Below are positions 44,667 to 56,600 of a stretch of DNA of 64,000 nt, piece by piece. How positions within the stretch are numbered: the stretch's first letter is position 1; every line of letters begins with the position of its first letter. The notes below the pieces were generated by a model. That model worked only from the letters and a program-made list of their open reading frames with translations. It made no database searches and was not told where the DNA came from. Position numbers and translations under genes: made by a program. This DNA is from Rhizopus sp. PT2906 (taxonomy: Eukaryota > Mucoromycota > Mucoromycetes > Mucorales > Rhizopodaceae): contig JAMYHX010000034.1 in assembly GCA_025529335.1 (NCBI GenBank), positions 62,001 through 126,000 on the forward strand. Reading direction: 5' to 3'.

Positions 44667-47039
44667 ATGTCTAATTTTAACAACAATATCGCAACCAAGT
44701 TTCCGGATCTTAAGCCTCGGGCACCTAGTGGAGAGGCTCTTTTGGAAGCTGAACGAGCAAAGACTAGCTTCGATGTCAAGGCTTTATCCAAGTTTATGTA
44801 CACAGAAGAGTGGCTCGATAGAATGTACAAAATATTAAACATTATTGAGAATGATCCTGCCTTTGATAAGACCAAGCGTTACTATGAGAGTCGATCTGAA
44901 AAGATAAAGTCCAGTTTGTGGAAAGATAGACGCATGACAGAACTTGCTAGGTATACATATATACATATAAATGTGTGTGTGTATGTATTCATCCTTATAC
45001 ATTTATAAAGAGAGCATAACTGGGATGATCAAGACCTTCAGATTGTAAATTTCCTTTTCGATCAATCTACGCCTGTAAGTATACGCTACTTGTTTCTGAT
45101 GACAGTTTGTGTAACCAAACATTGAATAGTTTTCATTGCACTACGGTATGTTTATTCCTACATTGAGAACACAGACAACAGAGGAACAAAAGAAGCTCTT
45201 CCTTGAGCCAGCATTAAGGAACGAAATTATTGGCTGCTATGCTCAAACTGAGGTATGCTCTATTTAGATCTTTATCAGGGTGAATTATTTACCCCTCATT
45301 GTAGCTCGGACATGGATCCAACGTTCAAGGTATTGAAACAACAGCAACGTATATCCCCGAAACAAACGAGTTTGAACTCCATTCTCCTACCTTGACCGCA
45401 TCCAAGTGGTGGATCGGTGGTCTCGGCAAGGCTGCGAACCATGCTATTGTCATGGCACGTTTGATCACTGACGGAAAGGATTATGGACCACATCCATTCT
45501 GTGTGCAAATCCGTAGCATGAAAGACCATACTCCTCTTAAAGGTGTCACAGTAGGTGACATTGGTCCCAAATTTGGATTCAATTCTGTCGACAATGGATT
45601 CATCATGTTTGATCATTACCGTATACCCCATATTTCGTTTTTAGCCAAGTATTCTCAGGTTCAACCAGGCACAGGCGTTTACAACAAGCCTCCTAATGCC
45701 AAACTTTCTTATGGCACCATGGTCTATGTTAGAGCCAATATTGTCATGGGTAAGTTGAAATAGACTTTAACATCGTGGGGTATACTAATGATCATTAAAG
45801 GTGTACGATATGCTCTTGCCAAGGCAACAACGATCGCCATTCGATATTCAACCATTCGACAGCAATTCGTTGACTCTGTCTCTCCTAAGAAATGGGAAAA
45901 CAAAGTGGTAGAGACACCCGTATTAGATTATACCATGCAACAATACCGCCTTTTGCCTATAGTTGCTGCTGCATATGCATGTTTCTTCACAGGAAGAGAA
46001 ATGTTGCGCTTGTACGATCTTAACCAGGAAGCCATGCAAAAGGGTAACTTCAACCTCTTGGCTGATCTTCACGCCAGTTCATCTGGATTGAAAAGCTTGA
46101 CGACTACAATGGCTGTAGAGTCAATTGAAGATTGTAGACGCGCCTGTGGTGGTCATGGTTATAGTATGTTCTCTGGCTTGGGTCAATTCTATCAAGACTA
46201 TCTTCCCAATGTCACTGTAAGACACATTAAAAAAAAAAGAAGAATCTTTTACTCACTCTTTATTTTCTTAGTGGGAAGGCGATAATTACATATTGACTCA
46301 GCAAACAGCACGCTACCTGTTAAAGACATTCCGTAATGTGGTTGCTGGAAAGGCTGAGCCATCCGAACACAACCACACGATCAATTACTTGACACAATAC
46401 CTTCAGAATCCCAACGCTAAGTGTCCTGCTTCAAAGCCAAGTGATTTCTTAAACCCAGAGTTAATTCTTTCCGCATTTGGCTACCGCGCTGCCTGTGGTA
46501 TTGCCAAGGTGGCCGAAAAGATTGACTATGAGGGCCGTAGCTGGAACTCGATGTTGGTTGAAATCAATCGTATCTCTAGAGCTCACTGTCAATATATCCT
46601 CGTTCGCAACTTCATCGTCACTCTCCAAAACGATGTCACTCTCACTCAACCCGAATATAAACCTATCAACAACGTCTTGAAGACATTGGCTGCCCTCTTT
46701 TCTCTAAATACAATGGAAAAGGAACTTTCAGAGTTCTTACTCTCGGGCTACTTATCATCTGAGCAGTGCTCTATGTTGAAGGAACAAGTCATTTCACTCC
46801 TCCATGCGGTTCGACCTGACGCAGTTGGCCTTGTTGATGCATTTGCATTACCTGATTATTACCTTCATTCTGCTCTTGGCCGTTATGATGGTCGTGTATA
46901 CGAGACAATGACAAAGATGGCCGAACTAGAGCCTTTAAATCAGACACTCGTGGTCGATGGATATGAGGAGAACATCAAGCCTTTTGTTCATCAAAGAAAG
47001 GTTGTCAACAAGGACACAGCTACTACTTCTAGACTGTAG
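44667..47039 (+). CDS. POX1: Peroxisomal acyl-CoA oxidase
   Basis: Six exons (44667-44950, 45011-45074, 45130-45252, 45305-45749, 45801-46216, 46272-47039) give 699 residues, the family norm. The FAD enzyme performs the first step of peroxisomal beta-oxidation, making trans-2-enoyl-CoA and H2O2. Seen: FSLHYGMFIPTL, CYAQTELGHGSNVQGIETTATY (FAD/substrate site), SKWWIGGLGKAANHAIV, the catalytic-side motif RACGGHGYSMFSGL, and WEGDNYILTQQTARYLLK. The C-terminus is SRL, a PTS1 variant. Introns are short GT-AG. Confidence 0.96.
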
Positions 47040-47442
47040 AAAACCTTTATAGATATCTTCTTAATTTATTCCAATAAAACTGAGCTGCTTGAAGTAGTCC
47101 TTATTCGTGAAACGTTGAAGCGATTAAACCCCATTCCATATTACAAGATGCGAATTTTACTATATTTAGCAATCATGAGTTTATTCATGCAGAACTTCAA
47201 TGGCTACTTTTTTTCGCCCAGAGCATATACGCGTACGTATATGCCGACTCCATTATCCATGTTTAGCTGTGGTTAGTGTTTATTTGCTTTATAGAGATTT
47301 TCTTTAGTTTTAAAAAGAAAAAAAAAAGAGAGAGGGGATGTTATGCATGTGAAACTTTGTGTTTATTCCCCACACTTTAGTTGCTTTTAAAAAACGCATA
47401 ATTGATCCCCCCCTTTTTTTTTCTCTCTCTTTCGTGTTAATC
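47040..47442. other. Intergenic DNA
   Basis: Downstream of acyl-CoA oxidase and upstream of the SCP2 gene; AT-rich with a purine run around 47318-47340 and a C8/T9 run just before the SCP2 start. No gene. Confidence 0.4.
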
Positions 47443-48098
47443 ATGCCTCAACCACTTGTATCCAATCTTTTGCTTCCAGAGCTGGAACGTCAATTGAAGG
47501 AAGACAAGAATCTGTGGCCAAATGTCAAGGGGTTATTTATTGTCACTGTTACAAAGAAAAAGAAACCTCAAGCAAAATGGTTCGTATATAAATCTACGTT
47601 ATGATTATTTTACTCATCTGTGTACAAAAAGGTTTCTCTTGTTGCAGGGTAATATATCTAACGTGTTGTTATGAAAGTAACTTGTTGACGTAAAATAGGA
47701 AACAATGTGTTACCTTATATCAGTACGAACGAAGAAGAAGTACGTGCAGGAATCAAGGGAAAAGTTCGCACCGTGCATATCCAAGTGGACGATGCTGATC
47801 TTTTAAACTTTATAACAGGAGGGTAATATATGGTCGCTATCCGATGTATCACTTGTTTTTCAACTTTCTGTTATATCATAGAATGACAGGTGTAAGAGCC
47901 TACATGACTGGAAAAATTAAAGTAAAGGGAGATCTCTTATTAGCCCAAAGATTGGAAGAAGTGTTTGAAAAGCTGGGTGGCAGAGAGGTGGGTTGTATTG
48001 ATATATGTGCTATAATTACTTATTTAGTATAGAGAGCCATTGAATTTATAAAAAAGAATGAAGAGACTTTTACGGCTGTAAACAAATCAAAGCTGTAA
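47443..48098 (+). CDS. SCP2: Peroxisomal SCP2 lipid-transfer protein
   Basis: Five exons (47443-47579, 47632-47648, 47699-47822, 47882-47987, 48033-48098) give 149 residues. The SCP2 fold is visible from VKGLFIVTVTKKKKPQAKWF through VDDADLLNFITGGMTGVRAYMTGKIKVKGDLLLAQRLEEVF, the standard ligand-tunnel end. SCP2 carries acyl-CoA and sterols and assists peroxisomal beta-oxidation. The C-terminus is SKL, a PTS1. Exon 2 is a 17-nt micro-exon encoding the strand FLLLQ, needed to connect the conserved AKW with the NNVLP segment in phase; its flanking donors are GTTCGT (weak) and GTAATA. The start Met 47443 lies at the expected position. Adjacent to acyl-CoA oxidase on the same strand. Confidence 0.9.
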
Positions 48099-48223
48099 AT
48101 TTATGCACTTAGAGTGGCACAGCAACTGGGCTGCGCAACACACACCGCAGCGGCATTCAATCAATAAATAAAGATTGAATTATACACTTCTTTTTTCTTC
48201 TCGTTGAATTTATTCTTGTATCC

Positions 48224-50599
48224 ATGCCCACTTTTGCTAGCTACCCTTCCTCTCTTCCTTACTTTGCTGAACTTCATGATGAAGGATTGTTGAGCGAATT
48301 GATTGCTGGGCTTAAGGGCAGACGCGTCAGGACTAACAAGGCGCCTGCCAATCAAGGAAAGGCACCTAATTACCCCTTTATGAACTATTACGATCGTCTT
48401 GTCAATATGGCTCATACTGACAATGGTGCAGTTATACATGCCTCCACGCTTGACTCATGTGTGGACCTGTTCTATGCCTCGGACCGATTGAGCAATCGAC
48501 ATGAAAAGCAAAAGTTGTATAAAGACGCTTGGAACGCTGATCCTGAATTGACATTACATATCATCTTTTACATCCGTTCTATTCATCGTGGCCAGAAACT
48601 CGTTGACGGGTTCATGGACGCCTTTTGTTGGTTGATTCAATATCATCCTCGTACTGCCCTGGCGAATCTGCATGTCTTGATTGATGGAACCGTTCGTACG
48701 GATGCTGCTCTCATGGCGCTTAGAAGACACGAGCGCAAGAAGGCGAAGGCTGAGTGTGAGGGGTGGGAGCTTATGGATGATGATAAGGAAGAAGAGTTGC
48801 TCGAACGACGTGATTTCAAGACGCATGGTTACTGGAAAGATCTTTGCACTATTTTGACAATCTATGCTCAAGGCGAAATAACTGGTCCTGTTGGATCTGA
48901 CGATTACAAGGCTTTGAAGTGGCCTCGTATGGCTAGAAGTGCAAACCACTGGAATGTGTGTAATATTCGCAGGGACAGATATAATGCACGTAAGAATATG
49001 GATCCCGAAACGGCCAAGAAAGAAATTGAAAGGTCTCTTGAGAGGGTCAAGGAGTATAATGCCAAGAAGCAGGCGGAGGCAAAGGAGAAGCGTCACGAAA
49101 CCCGCAAGCGAAGGAACGATCATGTTGTTTATCTTTTGCATGAGCACAAGACCTACCGAGCACTTCACTTTACTATTGCCAGACTATTTGCTAACCAGCT
49201 CAAGACGGACATGGCGCAATTACAAAAGAATAAGGCCGCTGTTCAAGAAAACCGTCTGAAGGGAAAGTATGCATTGGGATTCAACCTGAGTCTTGCCGCA
49301 AAATGGGCTCCATCGCTAGGCAATTGTCATGACAAGCATACATTTTTGGCGACATCTATCGCTGAGCTGCTTTTCCCTCCCAAGAGCCATCAATACCCTG
49401 GTGAGTCGCGTGAGCATTACCTTAACAAGGTCAGAGATCTTTACCGCAAGCAGTACCTCATTCCTCTTCGTGAAGCTATCGATTTGGTGGAACATTATTT
49501 GAAAGAAGGTAAGTGGGATCTGCTCGATCTTGGTCATGCGCCAGCTGTATGTCTCCAAAAGAATTTGGCCCTTTTCTTTAAGCATGCTCCTGATATGGTT
49601 ACAAGGTACCTGGATGAAGTGGCCAAGGGCAAGAAGAAAGTGAGTGGTGAGACGATTACTCCAAACAGCCTTGTTTACCGTATATATGCTGGAAACACTA
49701 AACAGATGTCCAATATTATGGCCGCATTACCATCAGCAAGAGAGAGGCTAAGAGAAGCGGTGTTGAAGCTAGTGGACGGTCAGTGGGATACTCTAATTGA
49801 AGGTCTCCGTAATACATTGCTACTAAACACCAAGGATGGTTTAAAGGAAAGAGTAGATCTTGGCGAATGCATAGCTATCTGTGATGTATCTGGATCAATG
49901 TATATGTCTGAAGGAAAAGCTGAGGATACCCCTATATATGCTGCCATTGGTCTATCTTTGGTCATTGCGAACTTGGCTAAACCTCCATTTAACGGCGCTT
50001 TGATTACCTTTTCACAAAGACCTACGTTATTCCACATTGATACGTCTCTTCCCTTCAGTAAGCAAGTGTATGAAATTCGAAACAAAATGGAAGCTGGCTT
50101 TAACACTAATCTGGAATCTGTGTTTCTTGATGTGTTATTGCCAATGGCTATTGAGAATAAACTAAAGCAAGAAGACATGGTGAAACGATTGTTTATCTTT
50201 ACCGACATGGAATTTGATGAAAATGGGCCGAGCTATGGCATATATAATGACAGTGAGGCTTATAGAAAAAGACATGAAACTACATACGACTCTATATGTC
50301 GCAAGTATCGTGAAGCTGGCTATGAACCTCCTGAGATGGTCTGGTGGAACCTTGCTGGTTATGGTTCAGCCTCTTTGAAAAATTTAGATGCTCCTGTGAC
50401 AAAGGATCAAGTAGGTGTCAAGATGCTGTCTGGCCTTTCCGCAAGCATGGTAAAGACCTTCCTCGATGGCGATGATCCTGCTAACGACAATAACCGTAAA
50501 GACGAACCAAAGAAGTCATCAAAGAAAGAAACTCCACAGGATTTTGTCAAAAGGGCTGTTTATCATGAAAGCTTCAAAGGACTCATCATTGTGGATTAA
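48224..50599 (+). CDS. DUF2828 protein with vWA-like domain
   Basis: A single uninterrupted exon of 791 residues, starting 125 bp after SCP2. The C-terminal third (about residues 545-770) is a von Willebrand A-like fold with a MIDAS motif (ICDVSGSM), NGALITFS, and LFIFTDMEFDE, as in DUF2828 and Ro60/TROVE-related RNA-binding proteins. The N-terminal part is helical with Lys/Arg-rich segments (about 265-310). DUF2828 occurs in fungi, plants, bacteria and large DNA viruses; function is unknown but RNA binding has been proposed by similarity with Ro60. In a neighbourhood where most genes of this size have several introns, its lack of introns is notable. The stop is 70 bp from that of TFC3 on the other strand. 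Confidence 0.88.
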   Translation: MPTFASYPSSLPYFAELHDEGLLSELIAGLKGRRVRTNKAPANQGKAPNYPFMNYYDRLVNMAHTDNGAVIHASTLDSCVDLFYASDRLSNRHEKQKLYKDAWNADPELTLHIIFYIRSIHRGQKLVDGFMDAFCWLIQYHPRTALANLHVLIDGTVRTDAALMALRRHERKKAKAECEGWELMDDDKEEELLERRDFKTHGYWKDLCTILTIYAQGEITGPVGSDDYKALKWPRMARSANHWNVCNIRRDRYNARKNMDPETAKKEIERSLERVKEYNAKKQAEAKEKRHETRKRRNDHVVYLLHEHKTYRALHFTIARLFANQLKTDMAQLQKNKAAVQENRLKGKYALGFNLSLAAKWAPSLGNCHDKHTFLATSIAELLFPPKSHQYPGESREHYLNKVRDLYRKQYLIPLREAIDLVEHYLKEGKWDLLDLGHAPAVCLQKNLALFFKHAPDMVTRYLDEVAKGKKKVSGETITPNSLVYRIYAGNTKQMSNIMAALPSARERLREAVLKLVDGQWDTLIEGLRNTLLLNTKDGLKERVDLGECIAICDVSGSMYMSEGKAEDTPIYAAIGLSLVIANLAKPPFNGALITFSQRPTLFHIDTSLPFSKQVYEIRNKMEAGFNTNLESVFLDVLLPMAIENKLKQEDMVKRLFIFTDMEFDENGPSYGIYNDSEAYRKRHETTYDSICRKYREAGYEPPEMVWWNLAGYGSASLKNLDAPVTKDQVGVKMLSGLSASMVKTFLDGDDPANDNNRKDEPKKSSKKETPQDFVKRAVYHESFKGLIIVD

Positions 50600-50669
50600 A
50601 TGCATTCATTTCCATTTTTTGTACATATTTCAATCATAAAGCAATAAATGTATATAAATATCAATTTAT

Positions 50670-53600
50670 TTATTGTCCTATTTTATGATAATAATCATCA
50701 GTAGCCCAATAACAAGATTGAGCAAAGGCATCAATCTCATTAGTCTTTGTTGTACAGCGACTGTAACGAGTCTTTGTAAATACAGAAGGCTTTTTGTAAC
50801 CATTCATGATTATCTTCAATTCTCGCAATACTTTGCTTTTAACCAAGATCTCCAAAATATCATGTATTTCTTTTCTAGAAAAGCTTGTACTAAAGTTTCT
50901 GTGTATGGCTGCCTTTGTTGTACCAGGTCGTTTCAGAATGAATTCAACAATTGCCTCTGCGTAACTGTTGAAAAGTACAGGTGTCAAGGAACCATTGATG
51001 TCTGTCCACAAGTTGGGAACGATCAGTTGTTTTCTTGCAAGATCTTTATAGGATCTTCTGGCCAATTTTGATCCAACTCTCTCATTGCCAGCTGTGTTCG
51101 CTACATTCGCATCAATCACCCAATCACTTGCATAAGGAACCAACACACAGCGAGGATAGACGGATCCAACTTGACAGATGAGAGGAGGTGTGTGGAGTGT
51201 TAGCCTATCTACAGCAGCAATGATATCCTCATCATCATATCGACCTCCCAATTGTTCTTTAATTTCATGTATGACTGTGCCTTGCTCTGCTTTTGCTTTA
51301 AGGATATCAACTATTTCTTTCAACAATTGCTGGTTAAATGCATCAACAGTGCCAAGGAGTGCATCAAACTTGGCTTCAAATTCGTCTATTGTTAGGTTCT
51401 CAATATGGGCATTTTCCTGCACCACTTTATCAAGTGGTATGGATTCATTGTCAATCTTTGTAGTCTTTTCAACTTCTACACTAAAATCAATGGGCGTTGT
51501 ATCTGTTTATAAAGAGATATTTAGTAAAAGTCCTAGTTAGGGATAGCTGACAGTTTTACCCATCAAACGTGAGCGTGGAATAGCCATTGCGGCTTTTTCA
51601 ATAATCGTTTTTCTCCTATGTATATCCAATACCAACTAAAGGCACAATGTCAGTTCACTATATATCTCATCTATACTTGTCTTCTCACCTTTTCTTGAGA
51701 GAGTAAATTGAGTATGCATGCCGCCATACCAGAACTCATAAGCACAGGCGGTACAGGGATCTTTTGATCTTGTTGATTCAAAAATTTTTCGTATTCTCTT
51801 GCCTGAGCATATATTCCTTCAGGATACGAACTTGATAAGCGTATCATAAACTTGGCAGAAAGTGCATAACGAGTACCAGGAACAGTACGGTCATGCTGTG
51901 GTGATCTGATCAGCGTGTTAGACTTGTGCAAGGCTTCAAGGACACTATTTGAAATCTCCTGAGGGAATACTTGAAGAAGTTTGAACGAGTAAAATGGATC
52001 AAATCGTTCCGAAGGTGTCAACAAGGACATCTATTAGGAGTGGAAGTCAGTTTTTAAAGTAATGTATGCTTGCTTATACATACCAAAGCTATGCATCTAT
52101 AAAGGTACCCCAGTCTTACTGATCGACACTCTTCATTTCTCAGTAAAGAGGCTGGTGCATCAAACTCAACATCTCTGGCTCTGCGGACACAAAAGGCGTG
52201 GTTTCCCAGTATGTTTATTTTTGCTGCCATAGTAGTTACACGATAGTAATCTTGTTCAAAGTAATAGTTGTACGGCTTGATGCTAGGTAGAATTCTATAA
52301 TGCGAATGAAGATCTTCACTCGAATTTGGCAATACAAACTCTTTGGGCATACTATATTTTTTTAAAAAAAAAAGAAAATGCATTAGTGTTGACTCAAGCT
52401 GTGTATAATCCCCTTACTTTTCGTTCATTTCGCTTAATCTCTGCAAGAAGTAGGTTACTTGTCCAAGCAAATCGAAATTGACCATTTCTCTTGGATTTTC
52501 ATCCACAATGTCACCATTAGCAATACCTTCATTGTAAAACTTTCTCCATAATTCCATATAATTAAGCACTTGTAAGTTAAAGGATGGATCGCGTGAAAGA
52601 GTACCATATCTACGTAAGCAATTGATTGGAGGCTTGTTGATCACTTGAGTTGCAGCAGCCCATTTAAAACGATTGTATCTTCGATTACTTCTTAGTCTTA
52701 AGATAGCTGTGGTATACATCAAAAGTTCATCTTCATGTGCACTCCAAGGAATTTTACTCATTCGGATTTGTACTAAGGGTCTGGTGTCTCCTTGTTTAAG
52801 AACTGGGAGAGACGAGAGACTGTCCATAAAAGAAGCTTCGTCTCCACTTTGCTTAGTACCGTCAGGTTCTTCATCTTGCTCCGCATCAGGATATATCTTT
52901 CTAAGATTTTTGTGATACTGTCGTTGACTTTTGAATAGTGTCTTGTCACTAAGACGAACCACACGACGTCCCCCAAACATGTCAATTTTATGCTGACCCT
53001 TGCGTCTTTTACGATTTCCGCCTTCAATTTTTCTGATCGTCCTGGCTTCCATTTTGTCGTCCAGTACCTCTTGAACTCTTTTATAATATAGACGAACAAA
53101 GTGAGCTTGACTTCCAATTTCTTCAGCGATATTTAGAATTAAACCGTCGTTGTCCAAAGGTGTAGTGCCTTTAGACTTGTCAACATATGAGTTCAATATT
53201 TTTCTTTGACTGCTGTTATAAATAGTAGATATCTTCCAACTCTTGTTACCCGTTAAGCATGTGTATGCTATTCTTTCGTTTTCGTTATTGAATGGTTTCA
53301 CAATCTCATCTTTTGGAATATCTTGTTGGCTTCGATAGAGACATTCTAGATCGCTCCAATAAGTGGCAAGGTCTTCCTGTGAAGTAAAAGTATAACTCTG
53401 GACAACAGGTCGCTCAGCCCTTCTAATCTCGCGTATATCAACCTTTCTTTCGATGACGTATTTATGAGCCAAAGCGGTAGTATAGTAGATATCGTTCAGA
53501 GGGTTCTTGTTTACGTTTGTCGGACGTATTGGGGTCACAACATGGATGAATTCCAAAATGTTCAAGACATATAGAAGCTTTTGTCTAAATCGGTTTTGAT

Positions 53601-56600
53601 GAGTGAACATTCGCTTTCTGACTTGAGACGGGAGCTGGCTACATGGGATGGATAGATCTTTGGTATTTCTAAAATATTCCTTGATCACATCATCTACTTC
53701 TGTCACACCAATAGATTGGCAATATACTTCTACAGACATGTTGCGTACGAGAGCACTAGCCGTGATAATTCCATCTTCCTTATTGATACCTTCAATGTCT
53801 TCTGAACTACAAATGAGGCTAAATAAATGTTGATGTAGCCGCTTTGCACGAAGCATGCTTGGATAGATATAGTTGAACTGAATAGCAGTGAACAGCCAAT
53901 TCTTTGGTATTTTAGGATTGTCATCGGTTTTACATCTCTCATAGTTTGCTTCCAGTTGTTTAATTCGCTTTTCCAGGTCTGCGGCGCCTGTAACATCACC
54001 GCTGTCATTGAGCTCTTGTAGCTTTTCCTTCATACGAGTAATTCTTTGTGCCGTTCTTTCAATCGGAATGGAAAGTCTCTCATATTTTGTAATATAGAAT
54101 GCTGATCGATGCACTGCATGACGATCTCTAATCGCTTTCATGAAATCGTTATATTCGGATGAGCTTGTGTCGATATCCTTTTTCATAATAACTCTTCTTT
54201 CCACAAATTTGCCGTTCATCATTTCACATCTAACAATTGCATCTTTTATGTCACCTTTTTGGACAAGTTGGTCAATGGTTCGCTTTAATGTTTTCATACA
54301 GATGGTATGCGCATGACTTGTTGTGCCAAACTCTTTTCGTAGCCTTTCTTGGTATAAATCTCGAAAGTTTTTACTATATTCAATCATATGCATTTCGTCC
54401 AAGAGTGCACGTAGCACTATCGCACGTTGTTCCATGTAACTATTTCTTGAAGGTTTGTTATGATTGAACGTCCTAATGTTGCTTTTCAATATAGCAACTG
54501 TGGTTTCACGTCTAGGCTTACGGCTAGTTCTGGATGTAACCGCTTTTAATAGAGCAGGTACTTCGTCGTTTGGCAGGCTGGTCACGACTACATTCTCACT
54601 TGAAGTGGAAGCAATGTTATTATCGTCCATAGCAACAGTGGATGCGCTTTCAATGGATATAGAAGTAGCTATGACGGGTGTAGGCGTACTGCTTTCAGCT
54701 GGGGTTGAAGCCATGCTATCTATGATCGAAATTGGATCAGGTGTACTTTCAGCTGGAGTAGAAGTGATATCATCGGCTATCGAGATTGGATTAGGCGTGC
54801 CTTCATTTGAAGTAGGTGTGGAAGTAGCTGCCTTTAAAATAGGAGATTCTGGTATGATTATAACAGGTGAAAGTAAATCAGAAGACTCTGACGAGCTTTC
54901 AGAGCTTTCGTTGACTGCTTCTGCTTTTAGCTTTTTGGGTTCAGGATTGGTAATAGGTGTATCCTCCGGCTGTCTATCTCTCTTTTTAGAGGTATTGAAA
55001 AACTCCATAATACCAGCTTGACGTTTCTTCTTTGGAGCGCCACTAGGGCTTTGTTGTTTATTTGGGTGTTCAAAGACGAATCGCGTTTCTGGATGGGGTA
55101 CTGGTTGTTGCATTGGGTGTGTTGCATGATATCCTGAGGCATATCCTGGATGGTATGCTGGTGGGTATGTAGGATAATATACTTGAGAGTGCATTGGTTG
55201 ATGCATTGGTTGATGCATTGGTTGATGCATTGGTTGATGCATTGGTTGATGTACTGGTTGATGTACTGGTTGGTATACTGGTTGATGCATTGGTTGATGT
55301 ACTGGTTGATGCATTGATTGATGCATTGGTTCATGGATTGGTTCATGGATTGGTTCATGGATTGGTTGATGTATTGATTCCTGTACTGATTTATGTACTG
55401 ATTCATGTATTGGCTGGGGCGCTGATTCCTGTACTGGCTGGGGCGCTGGTTCCTGCTGTTGCTTTTTCTGTTGCTGCTTTCGCGGATGTCTCTTTGATGC
55501 GGTGCCCTTAACAGCCGTGGATTCCTTTGATTTTGTTGCACGCTTCTTTGTTGAAATCTTAAAGGCAGCATTAACGGTATAAACAGGGTCTTTGAAAGGA
55601 TCTTCCTCTTCGCATTTTAGGTTATTGTATGGAACTTCGGGCAAAGGCGGTAAATTAGCATCTTGGTTTTCATAATTCTTTAAATAGGCAGGATAGGTAA
55701 AGTATCTATATCGTCTCTGACGTCCTTCAAATTCCAAATGACGGCAAATGCTACCATAGCCTTTGTTAAGTTCGCTTATCTCCAACATCTTTTCCAAAAC
55801 TCGGTATAGTAAACGCTGTTCATCAAGATTTAAAGCAAATCCAATCTCTCTTGCTATCACACCCTGTGTGTCAGCAGCCTCGATCACCTGATAGCATTGG
55901 CTTTCTATACAGGTATCGTGTAAAAGGTGCAGAATAGGAACATCTTTTCTTGTACTTTTAATACGGATAGGAAACACAATGTCTTCTACAGTAGCTTGAA
56001 CTTGTACAGTGTTCTTGTCTTTATATAACAATATCAGAGATACGAAACAATCACGCACACAACAAAAACCTACCTTCGGGCATTTTTACCAAATGAAGAC
56101 ATCTGTAGTATTTGCCTCTATTATCAAGTTTGACATTGGTTTTTTTAATGTATCCTTGTAAAAAGAGTGCATCCAAGGAACGGTTAAACCATTTTTGTAC
56201 TGCTGGATTTTCACGATTGAAACCCTAAAGGAATGTTAGAAAGCCTTTCGATACATGGCATTTTACTTACCAGAGCCTCCAAGACATCCTTTGATAGAAT
56301 CGCTTGACCTGGTGCATCCTTTATCATATCCACGAGCGCATCGCGGAGTTGTACTAAGGAAAAGGCTTCATTGTTTATGTTCACATTATAGTACTGGCGG
56401 CTTTCATCCTGCACAGCCTTTGACATGTCAATGGATTTATCTTCCGCGACAAATCTTGCATGGACACAGATATTAGTACGAGCTCCTTTAAGTGATATGC
56501 CTTTTCGAATAATGCAGCCCTTTTGTTCTAGCGACTTGAAATAATGACCAGCTGAACGACTATCAACCCCATACACCCTGGATAAGTCTGATTGATAGAA

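Noticed and set aside
48554..49168. 204-codon antisense ORF opposite the DUF2828 gene
   Set aside because: Shadow of a long, codon-biased exon; composition (Ser/Leu/Ile-rich) and lack of promoter or homology argue against a gene.
52773..53117. Further antisense and off-frame ORFs inside TFC3 exon 6
   Set aside because: The main frame is continuous for 3.6 kb and recognised as TFIIIC; the others are shadows.
55194..55511. Open frame on the + strand rich in VDALVDVLV repeats, and a third frame of NQCINQY repeats
   Set aside because: Both are shadows of the 12-bp minisatellite in TFC3, open in several frames because the unit is a multiple of three without stops.
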